64,000 bases of DNA from UBA1563 sp041667115 (GCA_041667115.1 JBAYFO010000007.1:1-64000), one strand, 5' to 3'; positions 7,634 to 16,558 are shown, counted from the stretch's first letter. Program-made: numbers and translations. The notes: a model not told the origin generated them from the letters alone.

Positions 7634-8422
7634 ATGAAAACCATACAAGAATTCAAATCGATGAAACTCGCAGACAAAAAGATCTCCGTAGTAACTTGTT
7701 ACGATCACTGGTCTGCTTTAATTCTTGACGAAAGCGATATTGACGCAGTACTTGTAGGCGATAGCGCCGCAATGGTAATGCACGGCTTTGATACAACAAT
7801 AAATGCTGAACTCGAAATGATGCGTTATCACGTAGCCGCTGTTAAAAGAGGATTGAAAAATAAATTTCTGATTGCCGACCTCCCTTTTCTTGCTCATAAG
7901 AAAAGCTTACCTTTTTTAGTTGAATCTGTTGATGTGCTGATGAAAGCCGGGGCGCAAGCAGTTAAACTTGAAGGTGCAGAAGGAAATCTTGAAAGCATCA
8001 AACACTTAGTTTCGGCAGGTGTTCCGGTAATGGGACATCTTGGTTTAACACCGCAATCAATTAACAAACTCGGTGGAAATAAACTGCAAGGAAATGATAC
8101 ATCTTCTTCCGAACGGATTTTGAAAGATGCACAATCTCTTGAAGAAGCAGGTTGTTTTGCAATTGTGCTGGAAATGGTTCCTGCAACATTAGCCAAAACA
8201 ATTACAGAAACTTTGTCAATCCCAACAATTGGTATTGGTGCCGGAGTTTATACAAGCGGACAAGTTTTAGTGCTTCAAGATTTATTAGGATGCTCAAAAG
8301 ATTTTCATCCGAAGTTTCTCCGTAAATATTTAGACGGTTTTTCTTTGATTAAATCGGCTTTGAACGCTTACAGCTCGGATGTTAGAGAGCAAAAATTTCC
8401 TTCGGAAAAGGAGAGTTATTAA
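7634..8422 (+). CDS. panB: 3-methyl-2-oxobutanoate hydroxymethyltransferase
   Basis: PanB transfers a hydroxymethyl group from methylene-tetrahydrofolate to 2-oxoisovalerate, giving ketopantoate, the first committed step to pantothenate. At 262 aa it has normal length, with VTCYDHWSALI near the N-terminus, VLVGDSAAMVMHG at about 40-52, and the GHLGLTPQS and IGIGAG segments typical of the TIM-barrel family. It is the first gene of a tight five-gene CoA operon. Its stop codon shares a base with the panC start (TAATG). No panE (ketopantoate reductase) gene is seen in the window, so that step must be supplied elsewhere. Confidence 0.96.
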   Translation: MKTIQEFKSMKLADKKISVVTCYDHWSALILDESDIDAVLVGDSAAMVMHGFDTTINAELEMMRYHVAAVKRGLKNKFLIADLPFLAHKKSLPFLVESVDVLMKAGAQAVKLEGAEGNLESIKHLVSAGVPVMGHLGLTPQSINKLGGNKLQGNDTSSSERILKDAQSLEEAGCFAIVLEMVPATLAKTITETLSIPTIGIGAGVYTSGQVLVLQDLLGCSKDFHPKFLRKYLDGFSLIKSALNAYSSDVREQKFPSEKESY

Positions 8423-9186
8423 TGACAAAAATTATTAAATCTGTAAAAGAATGGAATGACCTTTATTTTGAAGAGAATCTCTCTCCTTCACAACTGGGAT
8501 TCATACCAACGATGGGAGCTTTGCATAAGGGACACGCGTCGCTGGTGCAAAAATCTGTTTCAGAAAATATTCGTACCGTGGTAAGCATTTTTGTGAATCC
8601 GACACAATTTAATGATCCAAAAGACCTTGAGAAATATCCAAAAACGTTTGAACAAGATTTTAAAATGATGGATGATTTGAATGTAGATTATTTGTTCTTC
8701 CCAAGTTATAAAGAACTCTATGCCGATAATTTCGCTTATCAGGCTCATGAAAATTCATTCAGCAAAATTTTATGCGGCGCCTTCCGCAGCGGACACTTTG
8801 ACGGCGTATTAACCGTTGTTCTTAAATTATTGAACATCATTAAACCGGGACGAGCTTATTTTGGCGAAAAAGATTATCAACAGTATAAATTAATAAAAGG
8901 AATGGCGGAAGCTTTTTATTTGCAAACTGAAATAATCGCATGCCCGACTGTGCGAGATGAAGACGGACTTGCATTGAGTTCACGAAATTTACTCCTCTCT
9001 CCTAAAGAACGAGAATTTGCGCTCAACTTCCCACGCCTTCTCAAATCGAATAAATCATCCGATGAAATAAAATTTGAGTTGGAACAGCTCGGCTTCAAGG
9101 TTGATTATATTGAAGAATACGACGGCAGACGTCTCGGTGCTGTTTATGCCGGAAAGGTTAGGTTGATCGATAATGTCAAATTATAA
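8422..9186 (+). CDS. panC: Pantothenate synthetase
   Basis: PanC joins pantoate and beta-alanine using ATP. It shows PTMGALHKGHASLV (the HxGH nucleotide-binding motif, Lys in place of the usual Glu), VSIFVNPTQFN, the pantoate-binding FRSGHFDGV segment and the KMSKS-like loop LALSSRN. At 254 aa it is about 25 residues shorter than common bacterial PanC; the shortening is near the C-terminus, after the catalytic domain. It overlaps panB by one base and coaBC by 14 bp, so translation is probably coupled. All catalytic motifs seem present. Confidence 0.95.
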   Translation: MTKIIKSVKEWNDLYFEENLSPSQLGFIPTMGALHKGHASLVQKSVSENIRTVVSIFVNPTQFNDPKDLEKYPKTFEQDFKMMDDLNVDYLFFPSYKELYADNFAYQAHENSFSKILCGAFRSGHFDGVLTVVLKLLNIIKPGRAYFGEKDYQQYKLIKGMAEAFYLQTEIIACPTVRDEDGLALSSRNLLLSPKEREFALNFPRLLKSNKSSDEIKFELEQLGFKVDYIEEYDGRRLGAVYAGKVRLIDNVKL

Positions 9187-10432
9187 AATTCTTTTTAAAA
9201 TCAGCGGCTCAATTGCGGCATACAAAAGCGCTTCTCTTATTTCAAAACTTGTACAAAATGGTTTTGAAGTAAAAGTAGTTGCAACAGATTACGCGCTCAA
9301 ATTTATCGGGAAAGCAACGCTCGAAGGATTAACCGGGAATAAAGTCTATACCGATTCCTTTGAAGAGGGAGAGATGATGAGCCATATCAATCTGAACAAA
9401 TGGGCTGATCTAACCATCGTTTGTCCTGCAACTGCAAACACAATAAATAAACTTGCTGCGGGAATATCAGATAATTTGCTCACTTCCCTATTCCTTGCGC
9501 ATGACCGTTCAAAACCTTATTTGATCGCTCCGGCGATGAACACGCTGATGTTCGATCATCCCGCAACCCAAGCATCGCTCTCCAAATTGAAAGAGTGGGG
9601 TGTGCAAATTCTACCAATTGCCGAAGGTTACTTGGCTTGCGGCGATACCGGAACAGGAAAATTGTTGGAGCCGGATGTCATTTATGAATATATTCTTTCA
9701 GCACTTAAAAAAAATGAAACTACTGAAAAACGCAAACTAAAAATCATGATAACATCCGGAGGAACGAAAGAAAATATTGACGGAGTGCGCTATCTTTCAA
9801 ACCTTAGTACCGGAAAAACCGGTGCTGCAATTGCGGAATATTTTTCACGTAACATTCATGAAATCACTTTTGTTCACGCGGAAAATTCTGCGCTACCAAA
9901 GTTTGACTGCAAACTCATTTCATATTTTAGTTTTGATGATCTGAACAAACAATTGAAATCTTTACTCGCTAACGAAAACTTTGATGCGGTTATTCACCTT
10001 GCCGCTGTTGGCGATTATTCTGTTGAATCCATTGAAATAAATGGAAAGAAGAACAAACTTCCTCTTTCAAAAAAACTTGATTCGTCCGGCAAAAAAATAA
10101 ACATCGAATTAAAACGGAACGAAAAGATCATCAATCACTTAAAAGAATATTCTAAGAACAAAGATTTAATACTTATCGGCTTTAAGTTAACGAACACGCA
10201 AAATGAAAAAGAACGAATCGCTGCTGTTGAAAAACTTTTCGATGATGCGGCTTGTGACGCTATCGTTTTAAATGATAAAAGTGATCGCGATGAAAAAGAT
10301 CGGCAAAAGAATTTTATACTCTTCAGCCTAACCCATAAATCTGATGCTTGCCAAACGGTTGAAGAATTAACTCAAAAAATTGAAACACTAATCTTAAACT
10401 TAAAAAAGTTGAAAGTTTCAAGTGGCAAGTAA
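9173..10432 (+). CDS. coaBC: Bifunctional phosphopantothenoylcysteine decarboxylase / phosphopantothenate-cysteine ligase
   Basis: The N-terminal flavodoxin-like CoaC domain (about 1-185) has SGSIAAYKS, the catalytic His in MSHINLNKWAD, PAMNTLMFDHPAT and the active-site Cys in LACGDTGTGKL. The C-terminal CoaB domain (about 190-419) begins ITSGGTKENIDGVRYLSN and contains HLAAVGDYSV. Together they add cysteine to phosphopantothenate and decarboxylate the product. The last residues, LKVSSGK, are encoded by the dispersed word AAAGTTTCAAGTGGCAAGTAA, so an intergenic repeat appears to have supplied the C-terminal tail. The gene overlaps panC by 14 bp. Confidence 0.95.
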   Translation: MSNYKILFKISGSIAAYKSASLISKLVQNGFEVKVVATDYALKFIGKATLEGLTGNKVYTDSFEEGEMMSHINLNKWADLTIVCPATANTINKLAAGISDNLLTSLFLAHDRSKPYLIAPAMNTLMFDHPATQASLSKLKEWGVQILPIAEGYLACGDTGTGKLLEPDVIYEYILSALKKNETTEKRKLKIMITSGGTKENIDGVRYLSNLSTGKTGAAIAEYFSRNIHEITFVHAENSALPKFDCKLISYFSFDDLNKQLKSLLANENFDAVIHLAAVGDYSVESIEINGKKNKLPLSKKLDSSGKKINIELKRNEKIINHLKEYSKNKDLILIGFKLTNTQNEKERIAAVEKLFDDAACDAIVLNDKSDRDEKDRQKNFILFSLTHKSDACQTVEELTQKIETLILNLKKLKVSSGK

Positions 10433-10488
10433 CAAGCTTCTCTTTCTACTTTTAACTTTCCACTTTCCACTTATTAAAGGAGACGTAA

Positions 10489-11277
10489 ATGTTACTTTGT
10501 CTTGACGTTGGAAACACACAAATGCACGGGGGAGTTTTTGATGGTGATCAACTTGTTTATCAATTTAGAAAAACTTCCAAACAAGAATTTTCATCAGATG
10601 AATTTGGAGTTTTTCTCCGCTCTGTCTTGCGTGAAAGTAAAATTGATCCCGACCAAATACATGATATTTCAATCTGCAGTGTTGTACCGGATTTGAATCA
10701 TTCGCTCCGAAACGGATGTTTAAAATATTTTAATGCTGATCCATTCTTCCTAAAACCTGGTGTAAAAACCGGACTGAAAATTCAATACCGCAATCCGCTT
10801 GAAGTCGGAGCAGATAGAATTGCCAATGCAATTGCGGCGATGCACTTCTATCCGAACAAAAATCTTATTGTTGTTGATTTCGGAACAGCCACAACGTTTT
10901 GTGCAATCTCTAAAAAGAAAGAATATCTCGGCGGCATCATTCTTCCGGGAGTAAAAATTTCTATGGAAGCATTGGAAAGTAAAACTGCCCAACTGCCAAT
11001 TGTTGAAATAAAAAAAACAGATGCAGTTATTGGAAAATCAACGGTTGAAAGTATTCAATCGGGATTGTACCACGGACAGATTGGAATTGTCCGAGAGTTG
11101 AAAGCAAAGATCATTCAAGAAGCATTTGCTGACGAACCACCGATTGTTTTAGCGACGGGAGGTTTTTCCCGCTTGTTTGAAGATGAAAATCTTTTCAAGG
11201 AAATCATTCCAACATTGGCATTACAAGGATTGTACTTTGCATATATGATGAATCAAAAACAGAAAAAGGATGAGTAG
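10489..11277 (+). CDS. coaX: Type III pantothenate kinase
   Basis: CoaX phosphorylates pantothenate, the first step of the CoA branch. The 262 aa sequence has the ASKHA-fold motifs LLCLDVGNTQMHGG (phosphate 1), VGADRIANAIAA and VVDFGTATTFCA, with VLATGGFSRLF near the C-terminus. Type III enzymes are usually insensitive to CoA feedback and need a monovalent cation. A strong ribosome-binding site (AAAGGAG) precedes the ATG. The 56-bp gap after coaBC is filled by CTTTCTACTTTTAACTTTCC-type repeat DNA. The last base of its TAG stop is the first base of the panD start. Confidence 0.95.
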   Translation: MLLCLDVGNTQMHGGVFDGDQLVYQFRKTSKQEFSSDEFGVFLRSVLRESKIDPDQIHDISICSVVPDLNHSLRNGCLKYFNADPFFLKPGVKTGLKIQYRNPLEVGADRIANAIAAMHFYPNKNLIVVDFGTATTFCAISKKKEYLGGIILPGVKISMEALESKTAQLPIVEIKKTDAVIGKSTVESIQSGLYHGQIGIVRELKAKIIQEAFADEPPIVLATGGFSRLFEDENLFKEIIPTLALQGLYFAYMMNQKQKKDE

Positions 11278-11627
11278 TGAAAAGGACTTTATTAAAATCG
11301 AAAATACACAGAGCGACCGTTACCGGCGCATACTTAGATTACGAAGGTTCAATCGCCGTTGACCCGCAATTATGTTTGGCAGCCGACTTAAAGGAATTTG
11401 AGAAAATTGATATTTACAACGTGAATAACGGTGCAAGATTTTCAACTTATATTATTTTCGGAAAAGACGGTGAAATTAGTCTGAACGGCGCGGCAGCAAG
11501 AATGGTACAGATCGGTGACCTCGTTATTATTGCAAGTTATGCAGAATATGATGAAGAAGAATTGGCAACCCACAAACCGAAAATTGTTTTGGTCGATGGG
11601 AAGAATAACATCACCCGGAAAGTTTAA
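11277..11627 (+). CDS. panD: Aspartate 1-decarboxylase (pyruvoyl-dependent)
   Basis: PanD makes beta-alanine for pantothenate synthesis. The 116-residue proenzyme starts at a GTG overlapping the coaX stop. The self-cleavage site YEGSI (Gly-Ser at about 24-25) creates the pyruvoyl group; Lys near position 8, NVNNGARFSTY (about 49-59) and LNGAAARM supply the other active-site residues. PanD at the end of the operon means both pantoate- and beta-alanine-forming enzymes are co-expressed with CoA assembly steps. No CoaD or CoaE gene is present in the window. Confidence 0.96.
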   Translation: MKRTLLKSKIHRATVTGAYLDYEGSIAVDPQLCLAADLKEFEKIDIYNVNNGARFSTYIIFGKDGEISLNGAAARMVQIGDLVIIASYAEYDEEELATHKPKIVLVDGKNNITRKV

Positions 11628-11631
11628 ACTG

Positions 11632-11707
11632 CTTTGTGTTTTCCTTTGCGAACCTTGTGGTATAAAAAATTAACCACAGTGGGCACAAAGATTTTTCACA
11701 AAATGCA
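11632..11707. repeat. Dispersed CTTTGTG / ACCACAG...CACAAAG element
   Basis: This stretch contains TTTGTGTTTTCCTTTGCGAA, CCTTGTGGTATAAAA and then TTAACCACAGTGGGCACAAA, followed by TTTTTCACAAAATGCAC. It is built of the same two arms as the element at 1949-2038 but in the opposite order. It begins four bases after the panD stop. Confidence 0.5.
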
Positions 11708-11711
11708 CAAC

Positions 11712-11739
11712 AAAAAAGGCGATCTCTTAATCGCCTTTT
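11712..11739. terminator. Bidirectional rho-independent terminator
   Basis: AAAAAAGGCGAT, a CTCTTA loop and ATCGCCTTTT form a strong stem flanked by A- and T-runs. It sits between the convergent panD (plus) and nuoF (minus) genes and can end both operons. Confidence 0.8.
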
Positions 11740-11762
11740 ACATGTTAATATTTTTGAATCAC

Positions 11763-13085
11763 TTAAACTTGTACCGGTGCAATCGGGTTTGCCGTGTGCC
11801 GCATCGAATGAACTTTGTTTTTCGGTTCTAAGCTAACTTCATCTTTCACAATCGCTTCAAATTCTTCTCTGAATCTTTCGATCATAAATTTAACAGGCCA
11901 AGCGGCGGCGTCACCTAAAGCACAAATGGTATTGCCCTCAATATTTTTCGCTATTGTTACAAGAAGATCAAGGTCTTTACTTGTTCCTTCGCCACGGACT
12001 AATCTATTTAAAATTTTCAACATCCAGCCGGTTCCTTCACGGCAAGGAGTACATTGTCCGCAGCTTTCGTGATAATAAAATTTTGCAATGCGCGCTAAAA
12101 CTCTTACTAAATCGGTATCTTCGTCCATCACCATAATTCCGCCGGTACCAATTGCAGAGCCAACAGCTTTAAGTGATTCGGCATCCATCTTAACGCCTTC
12201 AAGTTGATCGCCGCGTAACGGAGGCATTGAAGAACCGCCGGGAATAACACACTTAATTTTTTTATCGCCGATAACTCCACCGGCGTATTTGTAAATAATC
12301 TCTGTAAGCAAAGTGCCTGAAGGTAATTCAAAAACTCCGGGATTATTTACGTGTCCGCTTACGCCAAATAAAATTGTTCCGGGATGTTTCGGTTCGCCGA
12401 TTGCAGAAAACCATTCCCATCCTTTTTTAATTATCGGAGGAATGTTGGTAATCGTTTCAACGTTGTTAATTGTAGTTGGATTTCCCCAGAGACCATTTTG
12501 CGCCGGGAATGGCGGCTTTACGCGCGGGTAGCCGCGCTGTCCTTCAATTGAATTCATCAATGAAGATTCTTCACCGCAGATATAAGCGCCGGCTCCTTTA
12601 TGAATGTAAATATTACAGAAAAAATCTGTCGCGAATGTTTCCTTCATTTTTTCCCCAACAAATCCTTTGTCGTAGGCATCATCAAGAGCTTTTTGAAGAA
12701 GTTTTATCCATTTATGATATTCACCGCGAACATAGATATAAGCACTTTTCGCACCAATCGCATAACATGCAATGATGGCGCCTTCAATCAATTGATGAGG
12801 ATTGCGTTCTAAAATTTGTCTGTCTTTAAATGAACCCGGTTCACTTTCATCACCATTAACGCAAAGATATTTCGGCTTGTCGTTATTCTTCGGCATGAAA
12901 CTCCATTTTAATCCGGCAGAGAAAGCGGCGCCACCTCTTCCGCGTAAACCTGATTTTTTAACGGTATCAATTATCTGATCGGTCGTTTGCGTAAATGCCG
13001 ATTTAGCGGCTTCGTATCCGCCGTTTTGAATATAAACATCAAGCTGATGAAAATTTTCTATTTCCGGTAAAACTATTTTTTCCAT
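11763..13085 (-). CDS. nuoF: NADH-quinone oxidoreductase subunit F
   Basis: NuoF is the NADH-oxidising, FMN-binding subunit of respiratory complex I. It shows GLRGRGGAAFSAGLKW (NADH/FMN site), VNGDESEPGSFKDR, ICGEESSLMNSIEG and the N3 [4Fe-4S] ligands CGQCTPCREG with a later Cys in TICALGD. The 440 aa length is normal. It is the last gene of a nuoABCDEF run; a terminator follows and no nuoG is present, so the remaining subunits must be encoded elsewhere. Confidence 0.96.
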   Translation of the reverse strand: MEKIVLPEIENFHQLDVYIQNGGYEAAKSAFTQTTDQIIDTVKKSGLRGRGGAAFSAGLKWSFMPKNNDKPKYLCVNGDESEPGSFKDRQILERNPHQLIEGAIIACYAIGAKSAYIYVRGEYHKWIKLLQKALDDAYDKGFVGEKMKETFATDFFCNIYIHKGAGAYICGEESSLMNSIEGQRGYPRVKPPFPAQNGLWGNPTTINNVETITNIPPIIKKGWEWFSAIGEPKHPGTILFGVSGHVNNPGVFELPSGTLLTEIIYKYAGGVIGDKKIKCVIPGGSSMPPLRGDQLEGVKMDAESLKAVGSAIGTGGIMVMDEDTDLVRVLARIAKFYYHESCGQCTPCREGTGWMLKILNRLVRGEGTSKDLDLLVTIAKNIEGNTICALGDAAAWPVKFMIERFREEFEAIVKDEVSLEPKNKVHSMRHTANPIAPVQV

Positions 13086-13093
13086 TTATAAAA

Positions 13094-13567
13094 TCAATTT
13101 AATGAGTCTAATATTTGCAGAGCTTTTTCTTTATCTAAATTTTCAAAGTAATCTTCGTTCACTGCGATCATCGGGGCAGTGCCGCATGAACCCATACATT
13201 CAACTTCTTCAAGAGAGAATTTTTTATCGTTTGAAACATCACCGTTGTCTAATCCCAATTTCTCTTTAACGGCATCATAAATTTGATAGCCGCCGCGAAG
13301 CATGCAGGAAACGTTGGTACAAACTTGAATGTGATATTTTCCCATTTCCTTTTTATGGTACATCGTATAAAACGTAACCACGCCAAAAACATCTTCTTCG
13401 TTCATTTCCAAAATGGATGCAGTTTCCACCATCACCTCATTAGAAATCCAGCCGTGTTGTTCTTGCGCAATGTAAAGAACCGGCATAACCGCCGCTTGCT
13501 TTGTGGGATACTTTTTTAGTATCTGTTCAATCTTTTGAAGGTTCTCTTCTGAAAATTTGAATTCCAT
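13094..13567 (-). CDS. nuoE: NADH-quinone oxidoreductase subunit E
   Basis: NuoE carries the N1a [2Fe-2S] cluster in a thioredoxin-like fold. The four expected cysteines appear as CTNVSC (first pair) and CMGSC (second pair), in a 157 aa protein that begins with the usual helical KIEQILKKYPTKQAAVMPVL. It lies 8 bp upstream of nuoF on the same strand. The 168-bp gap to nuoD upstream is unusually long for this operon and holds palindromic repeats. Confidence 0.95.
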   Translation of the reverse strand: MEFKFSEENLQKIEQILKKYPTKQAAVMPVLYIAQEQHGWISNEVMVETASILEMNEEDVFGVVTFYTMYHKKEMGKYHIQVCTNVSCMLRGGYQIYDAVKEKLGLDNGDVSNDKKFSLEEVECMGSCGTAPMIAVNEDYFENLDKEKALQILDSLN

Positions 13568-13602
13568 TTTTCTTCTACTTTTTTATTCGTGAACCATATA
13601 TC

Positions 13603-13668
13603 ATCCCTACGGGATTTTATTTTCCAAAGGGAATTTTATTCTACCAATATTTAATCCCGAACGGGATT
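13603..13668. repeat. Paired REP-like palindromes inside the nuo operon
   Basis: ATCCCTACGGGAT (13603-13615) and AATCCCGAACGGGATT (13653-13668) are perfect short palindromes, separated by CTACCAATATT-type sequence. They lie between nuoD and nuoE. AATTCCTAATTCGTAATT words fill 13700-13735 directly after the nuoD stop. None has a T-run typical of a terminator. Confidence 0.65.
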
Positions 13669-13735
13669 AGAATCAATTTCATTTCTGAAATTGCAAATTG
13701 GAATTCATTCCTAATTCCTAATTCGTAATTTCTAA

Positions 13736-14995
13736 TTATTTGTCAGCTTCACCCATAATCGGATCGATAGAGCCGACGATTGCAACAACATCCGAGATCA
13801 TTTGTCCTTTAACTAAGTGAGGAATTGCCTGTAAATTGGCAAACGAGGGAGACCTGATCTTCATTCGCCAAGGCTGTCCTTCTCCTTTACTAACAATGTA
13901 AAAACCAAGTTCGCCTTTAGGATTTTCAACCGCTTGATATACATCGCCAACGGGTGGATTAATTCCAAAATTCACAATCATAAAATCATGGATCAGTTCT
14001 TCCATCTTTGTGTAAATCTCTGTTTTTCTCGGAAGAACTTTTTTCGGACTGTTCAGCATCACTTCGCCGTTTGGAATTTTATCAATTACCTGGCGAACTA
14101 TTTTTGCACTCTCACGCAATTCATCTGCGCGGACAAAATACCTTGCCAGGCAATCACCTTCAGTATAAGTTGGAATTTTAAAATCCATCTCATTATAAAA
14201 AAGATAAGGAGTCGCTCTCCGTAAATCAAATTCAACTCCGCTAGCGCGTATATTTGGACCGGTGAAACCAATATCGATTGCATCTTCCTTGGAAATAACA
14301 CCAACTCCTTCCAACCGTTCTACAAAAATTCTGTTTCCGTTCAGCAGGCGTTCCATCTCATCAAATTTTTCTTCAAACTGATCGATGAACGCAATAATAT
14401 TTTTCATCGTATCGGAAGTAACATCGGAAGCAACGCCGCCGATTCTTGTGTAGCTTGTTGTAAAACGGGCACCGCAAATGACGTCGAAAAAGTCAAGAAT
14501 CTTTTCGCGTTCGCGCAATCCCCAAAGAAAAACTGTTAACGCGCCGACATCCATTGCAAGTGCACCGATAGCAACAAGATGAGAACACATTCTTGCAAGT
14601 TCTGCAAGAAGCATGCGGATATATTGCGCACGAGGTGGAGCAGTAATCCCCGCAAGTTTTTCTACCGCTAATGCATAAGCAACATTATTTGCCGGAGGAG
14701 CAATATAATCTAAACGATCGGTGTGAGGAATAAATTCGAGATACGACATATTCTCAGCCATCTTCTCATATCCGCGATGGAGATAGCCTAATTCGGGAAC
14801 GCAGGCAATAACCGTCTCACCATCCAGGCAAAGCAGCAGCCGCAAAACACCATGCGTTGCAGGATGCTGCGGACCCATGTTCAGGATCATTTCATTTTCT
14901 AATGCGTCATCAATCGTAATATGGGAATCAGCGCCAAGCAACGCCTGAACTATCTTTGGGTGCACATCATCTTTAGTTAATTTTTGCATAGACAT
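13736..14995 (-). CDS. nuoD: NADH-quinone oxidoreductase subunit D
   Basis: NuoD is the 49-kDa-type subunit that, with NuoB, forms the quinone-reduction site. NMGPQHPATHGVLRLLL at about 36-52 is the signature; RGYEKMAENMSYLEFIPHTDRLDY and the C-terminal VGSIDPIMGEADK are also typical. The 419 aa length is slightly long because of an N-terminal extension. The first Met is used; a second Met two codons on is equally possible. It lies 7 bp downstream of nuoC. Confidence 0.96.
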   Translation of the reverse strand: MSMQKLTKDDVHPKIVQALLGADSHITIDDALENEMILNMGPQHPATHGVLRLLLCLDGETVIACVPELGYLHRGYEKMAENMSYLEFIPHTDRLDYIAPPANNVAYALAVEKLAGITAPPRAQYIRMLLAELARMCSHLVAIGALAMDVGALTVFLWGLREREKILDFFDVICGARFTTSYTRIGGVASDVTSDTMKNIIAFIDQFEEKFDEMERLLNGNRIFVERLEGVGVISKEDAIDIGFTGPNIRASGVEFDLRRATPYLFYNEMDFKIPTYTEGDCLARYFVRADELRESAKIVRQVIDKIPNGEVMLNSPKKVLPRKTEIYTKMEELIHDFMIVNFGINPPVGDVYQAVENPKGELGFYIVSKGEGQPWRMKIRSPSFANLQAIPHLVKGQMISDVVAIVGSIDPIMGEADK

Positions 14996-15002
14996 AAACT
15001 CA

Positions 15003-15485
15003 TTATTTTTTCGGAAGTGGAAGTGTGCCTGGTATTCCCATCAGCGGAAATTCTTTTCTCAACGGATGATATTCAAAATCTTCAGACATATACATTCTAC
15101 GCAAATCCGGATGGTGAAGGAATGTAATTCCAAACATATCATAGGCTTCTCGCTCAGCCCAGTTAGCTGCTTTCCAAATTGAAGAAACAGATTCAACAGA
15201 ACATTCGCTTTCGTCAACATCAACTTTTAAACAAAGGCGGAATTTATTTTCCATAGAAAAAATATGATACACAACGGTAAATCTATTTTTCCGCGTCGCC
15301 CAATCTATTGCCGTAACGTCTTCGCATAAATTGAACTTCAAACCCTCCTCATCTTTTAGAAATGAACAAACGTTTAGAAGAGCCGATTTATCTAACTTCA
15401 CAGTCAATTCATCAACTTGTTCACTAAATTCAAATTGAACTGTGGTGAATTGTTTTGCTAATTTTTCTTTTAGTAATTCTTTCAT
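15003..15485 (-). CDS. nuoC: NADH-quinone oxidoreductase subunit C
   Basis: NuoC is the 30-kDa-type peripheral-arm subunit. It has the C-terminal signature WKAANWAEREAYDMFGITF followed by HHPDLRRMYM and PLRKEFPLMG in a 160 aa protein. It is separate from nuoD (not fused as in E. coli), with 6-7 bp gaps on both sides inside the operon. Confidence 0.95.
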   Translation of the reverse strand: MKELLKEKLAKQFTTVQFEFSEQVDELTVKLDKSALLNVCSFLKDEEGLKFNLCEDVTAIDWATRKNRFTVVYHIFSMENKFRLCLKVDVDESECSVESVSSIWKAANWAEREAYDMFGITFLHHPDLRRMYMSEDFEYHPLRKEFPLMGIPGTLPLPKK

Positions 15486-15491
15486 ACAGCT

Positions 15492-16031
15492 TTAATTTTT
15501 TGAGAGAGATAGCTCAGTCTGCTTTGTATCAAAGCCGACTTGCGGTGAATCAGGAAAATCTTTTACCCGCGTTTTTCCAATTTTTTCCTGTATCTGAATA
15601 AGTGCATTTAAAAGATTTTCAGGTCTTGGCGGACACCCGGCTGCGTAAACATCAACAGGTAAAAACTGGTCGATGCCCTGAACAACGTTGTAGCTTCTAT
15701 ACATTCCTCCCGTAGAAGTGCATGCGCCCATCGCAATTACCCATTTGGGTTCCGGCATCTGATCGAAAATCTTTTTAACAACGTGAGCCATTTTATACGT
15801 AACGGTTCCGGCAACGATCATAAGATCGCACTGCCGTGGAGTAAACCGCATAACTTCCGAACCGAAACGGGAAATATCATATTTCGGATCGCCGGAAGCC
15901 ATCATTTCAATCGCGCAGCAGGAAATTCCCATCGGCATCGGCCAGACAGAATTTTCTCTAGCCCACGCAGCCAATGCATCAACAGTAGTTGTGAAAAAGC
16001 CGTCATTGATTAATTTACTTTCTAATCCCAT
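15492..16031 (-). CDS. nuoB: NADH-quinone oxidoreductase subunit B
   Basis: NuoB holds the terminal N2 [4Fe-4S] cluster. The ligands are visible: tandem Cys in GISCCAIEMM (about 37-46), a Cys in AMGACTSTGGMY and one in GCPPRPE. The protein is 179 aa, with a polar tail beyond the conserved core. It overlaps nuoA by 10 bp. Confidence 0.96.
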   Translation of the reverse strand: MGLESKLINDGFFTTTVDALAAWARENSVWPMPMGISCCAIEMMASGDPKYDISRFGSEVMRFTPRQCDLMIVAGTVTYKMAHVVKKIFDQMPEPKWVIAMGACTSTGGMYRSYNVVQGIDQFLPVDVYAAGCPPRPENLLNALIQIQEKIGKTRVKDFPDSPQVGFDTKQTELSLSKN

Positions 16032-16390
16032 TTAAAACCGCCTTTTTTATAAGCATAAAGGAAACCTACTTCAAAAACCACTAAAAAGACTACCATTGCG
16101 AAGAAGATAGAAATTCCAAACTCGGTAAAAAGTCTTTTAAATTGCACAGCCCAGGGATAAACAAAAATCACTTCCAGATCGAAAATGATAAAGAGCATTG
16201 CAACTATGTAATACTTAACAGAAACTCGGTCGTGAGTAGTTCCAATCGGTTTCATTCCGCTTTCGTAAGTCGACTGCTTTTCTGCATTAGGCCGGGCGGG
16301 TCCAAAAATGTTGGACGAGAAAACCGTAGCTACCGCAAAAACGATTGCGAAGCCAAAAACTAAAAATATGGGGATATATTCAATTAGCAT
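16022..16390 (-). CDS. nuoA: NADH-quinone oxidoreductase subunit A
   Basis: NuoA is a small membrane subunit at the junction of the two arms of complex I. The 122 aa protein has three hydrophobic helices (about 5-27, 63-82 and 92-114) and the conserved loop KQSTYESGMKPIGTTHDRVSVKYY plus FDLEVIFVYPWA. It is the first gene of the nuo run and follows a good promoter candidate (16415-16446). Confidence 0.95.
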   Translation of the reverse strand: MLIEYIPIFLVFGFAIVFAVATVFSSNIFGPARPNAEKQSTYESGMKPIGTTHDRVSVKYYIVAMLFIIFDLEVIFVYPWAVQFKRLFTEFGISIFFAMVVFLVVFEVGFLYAYKKGGFKWD

Positions 16391-16414
16391 TTTTTCTTTT
16401 AATTATTTTGGATT

Positions 16415-16446
16415 CAAATTTATCATAAATACCTTTGAATGTCAAT
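16415..16446 (-). promoter_or_regulatory. Probable promoter of nuoABCDEF
   Basis: On the minus strand ATTG (16443-16446) is followed after exactly 20 nt by TAAATTTG (16415-16422), a full match to the Bacteroidota -7 consensus TAnnTTTG with a near-consensus -33. It ends 24 bp before the nuoA ATG. The same spacing recurs at rplU and mutS. Confidence 0.6.
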
Positions 16447-16558
16447 TTACTTAGGAGTTTCCTGAAGTATATTTTTCCAGGTCGGGGTGAAAATTGCTTA
16501 GTCAATTCGAGAAAAAAATTTTATTTTAATATAAGAATAATTCAAACAGAGGAAAACT

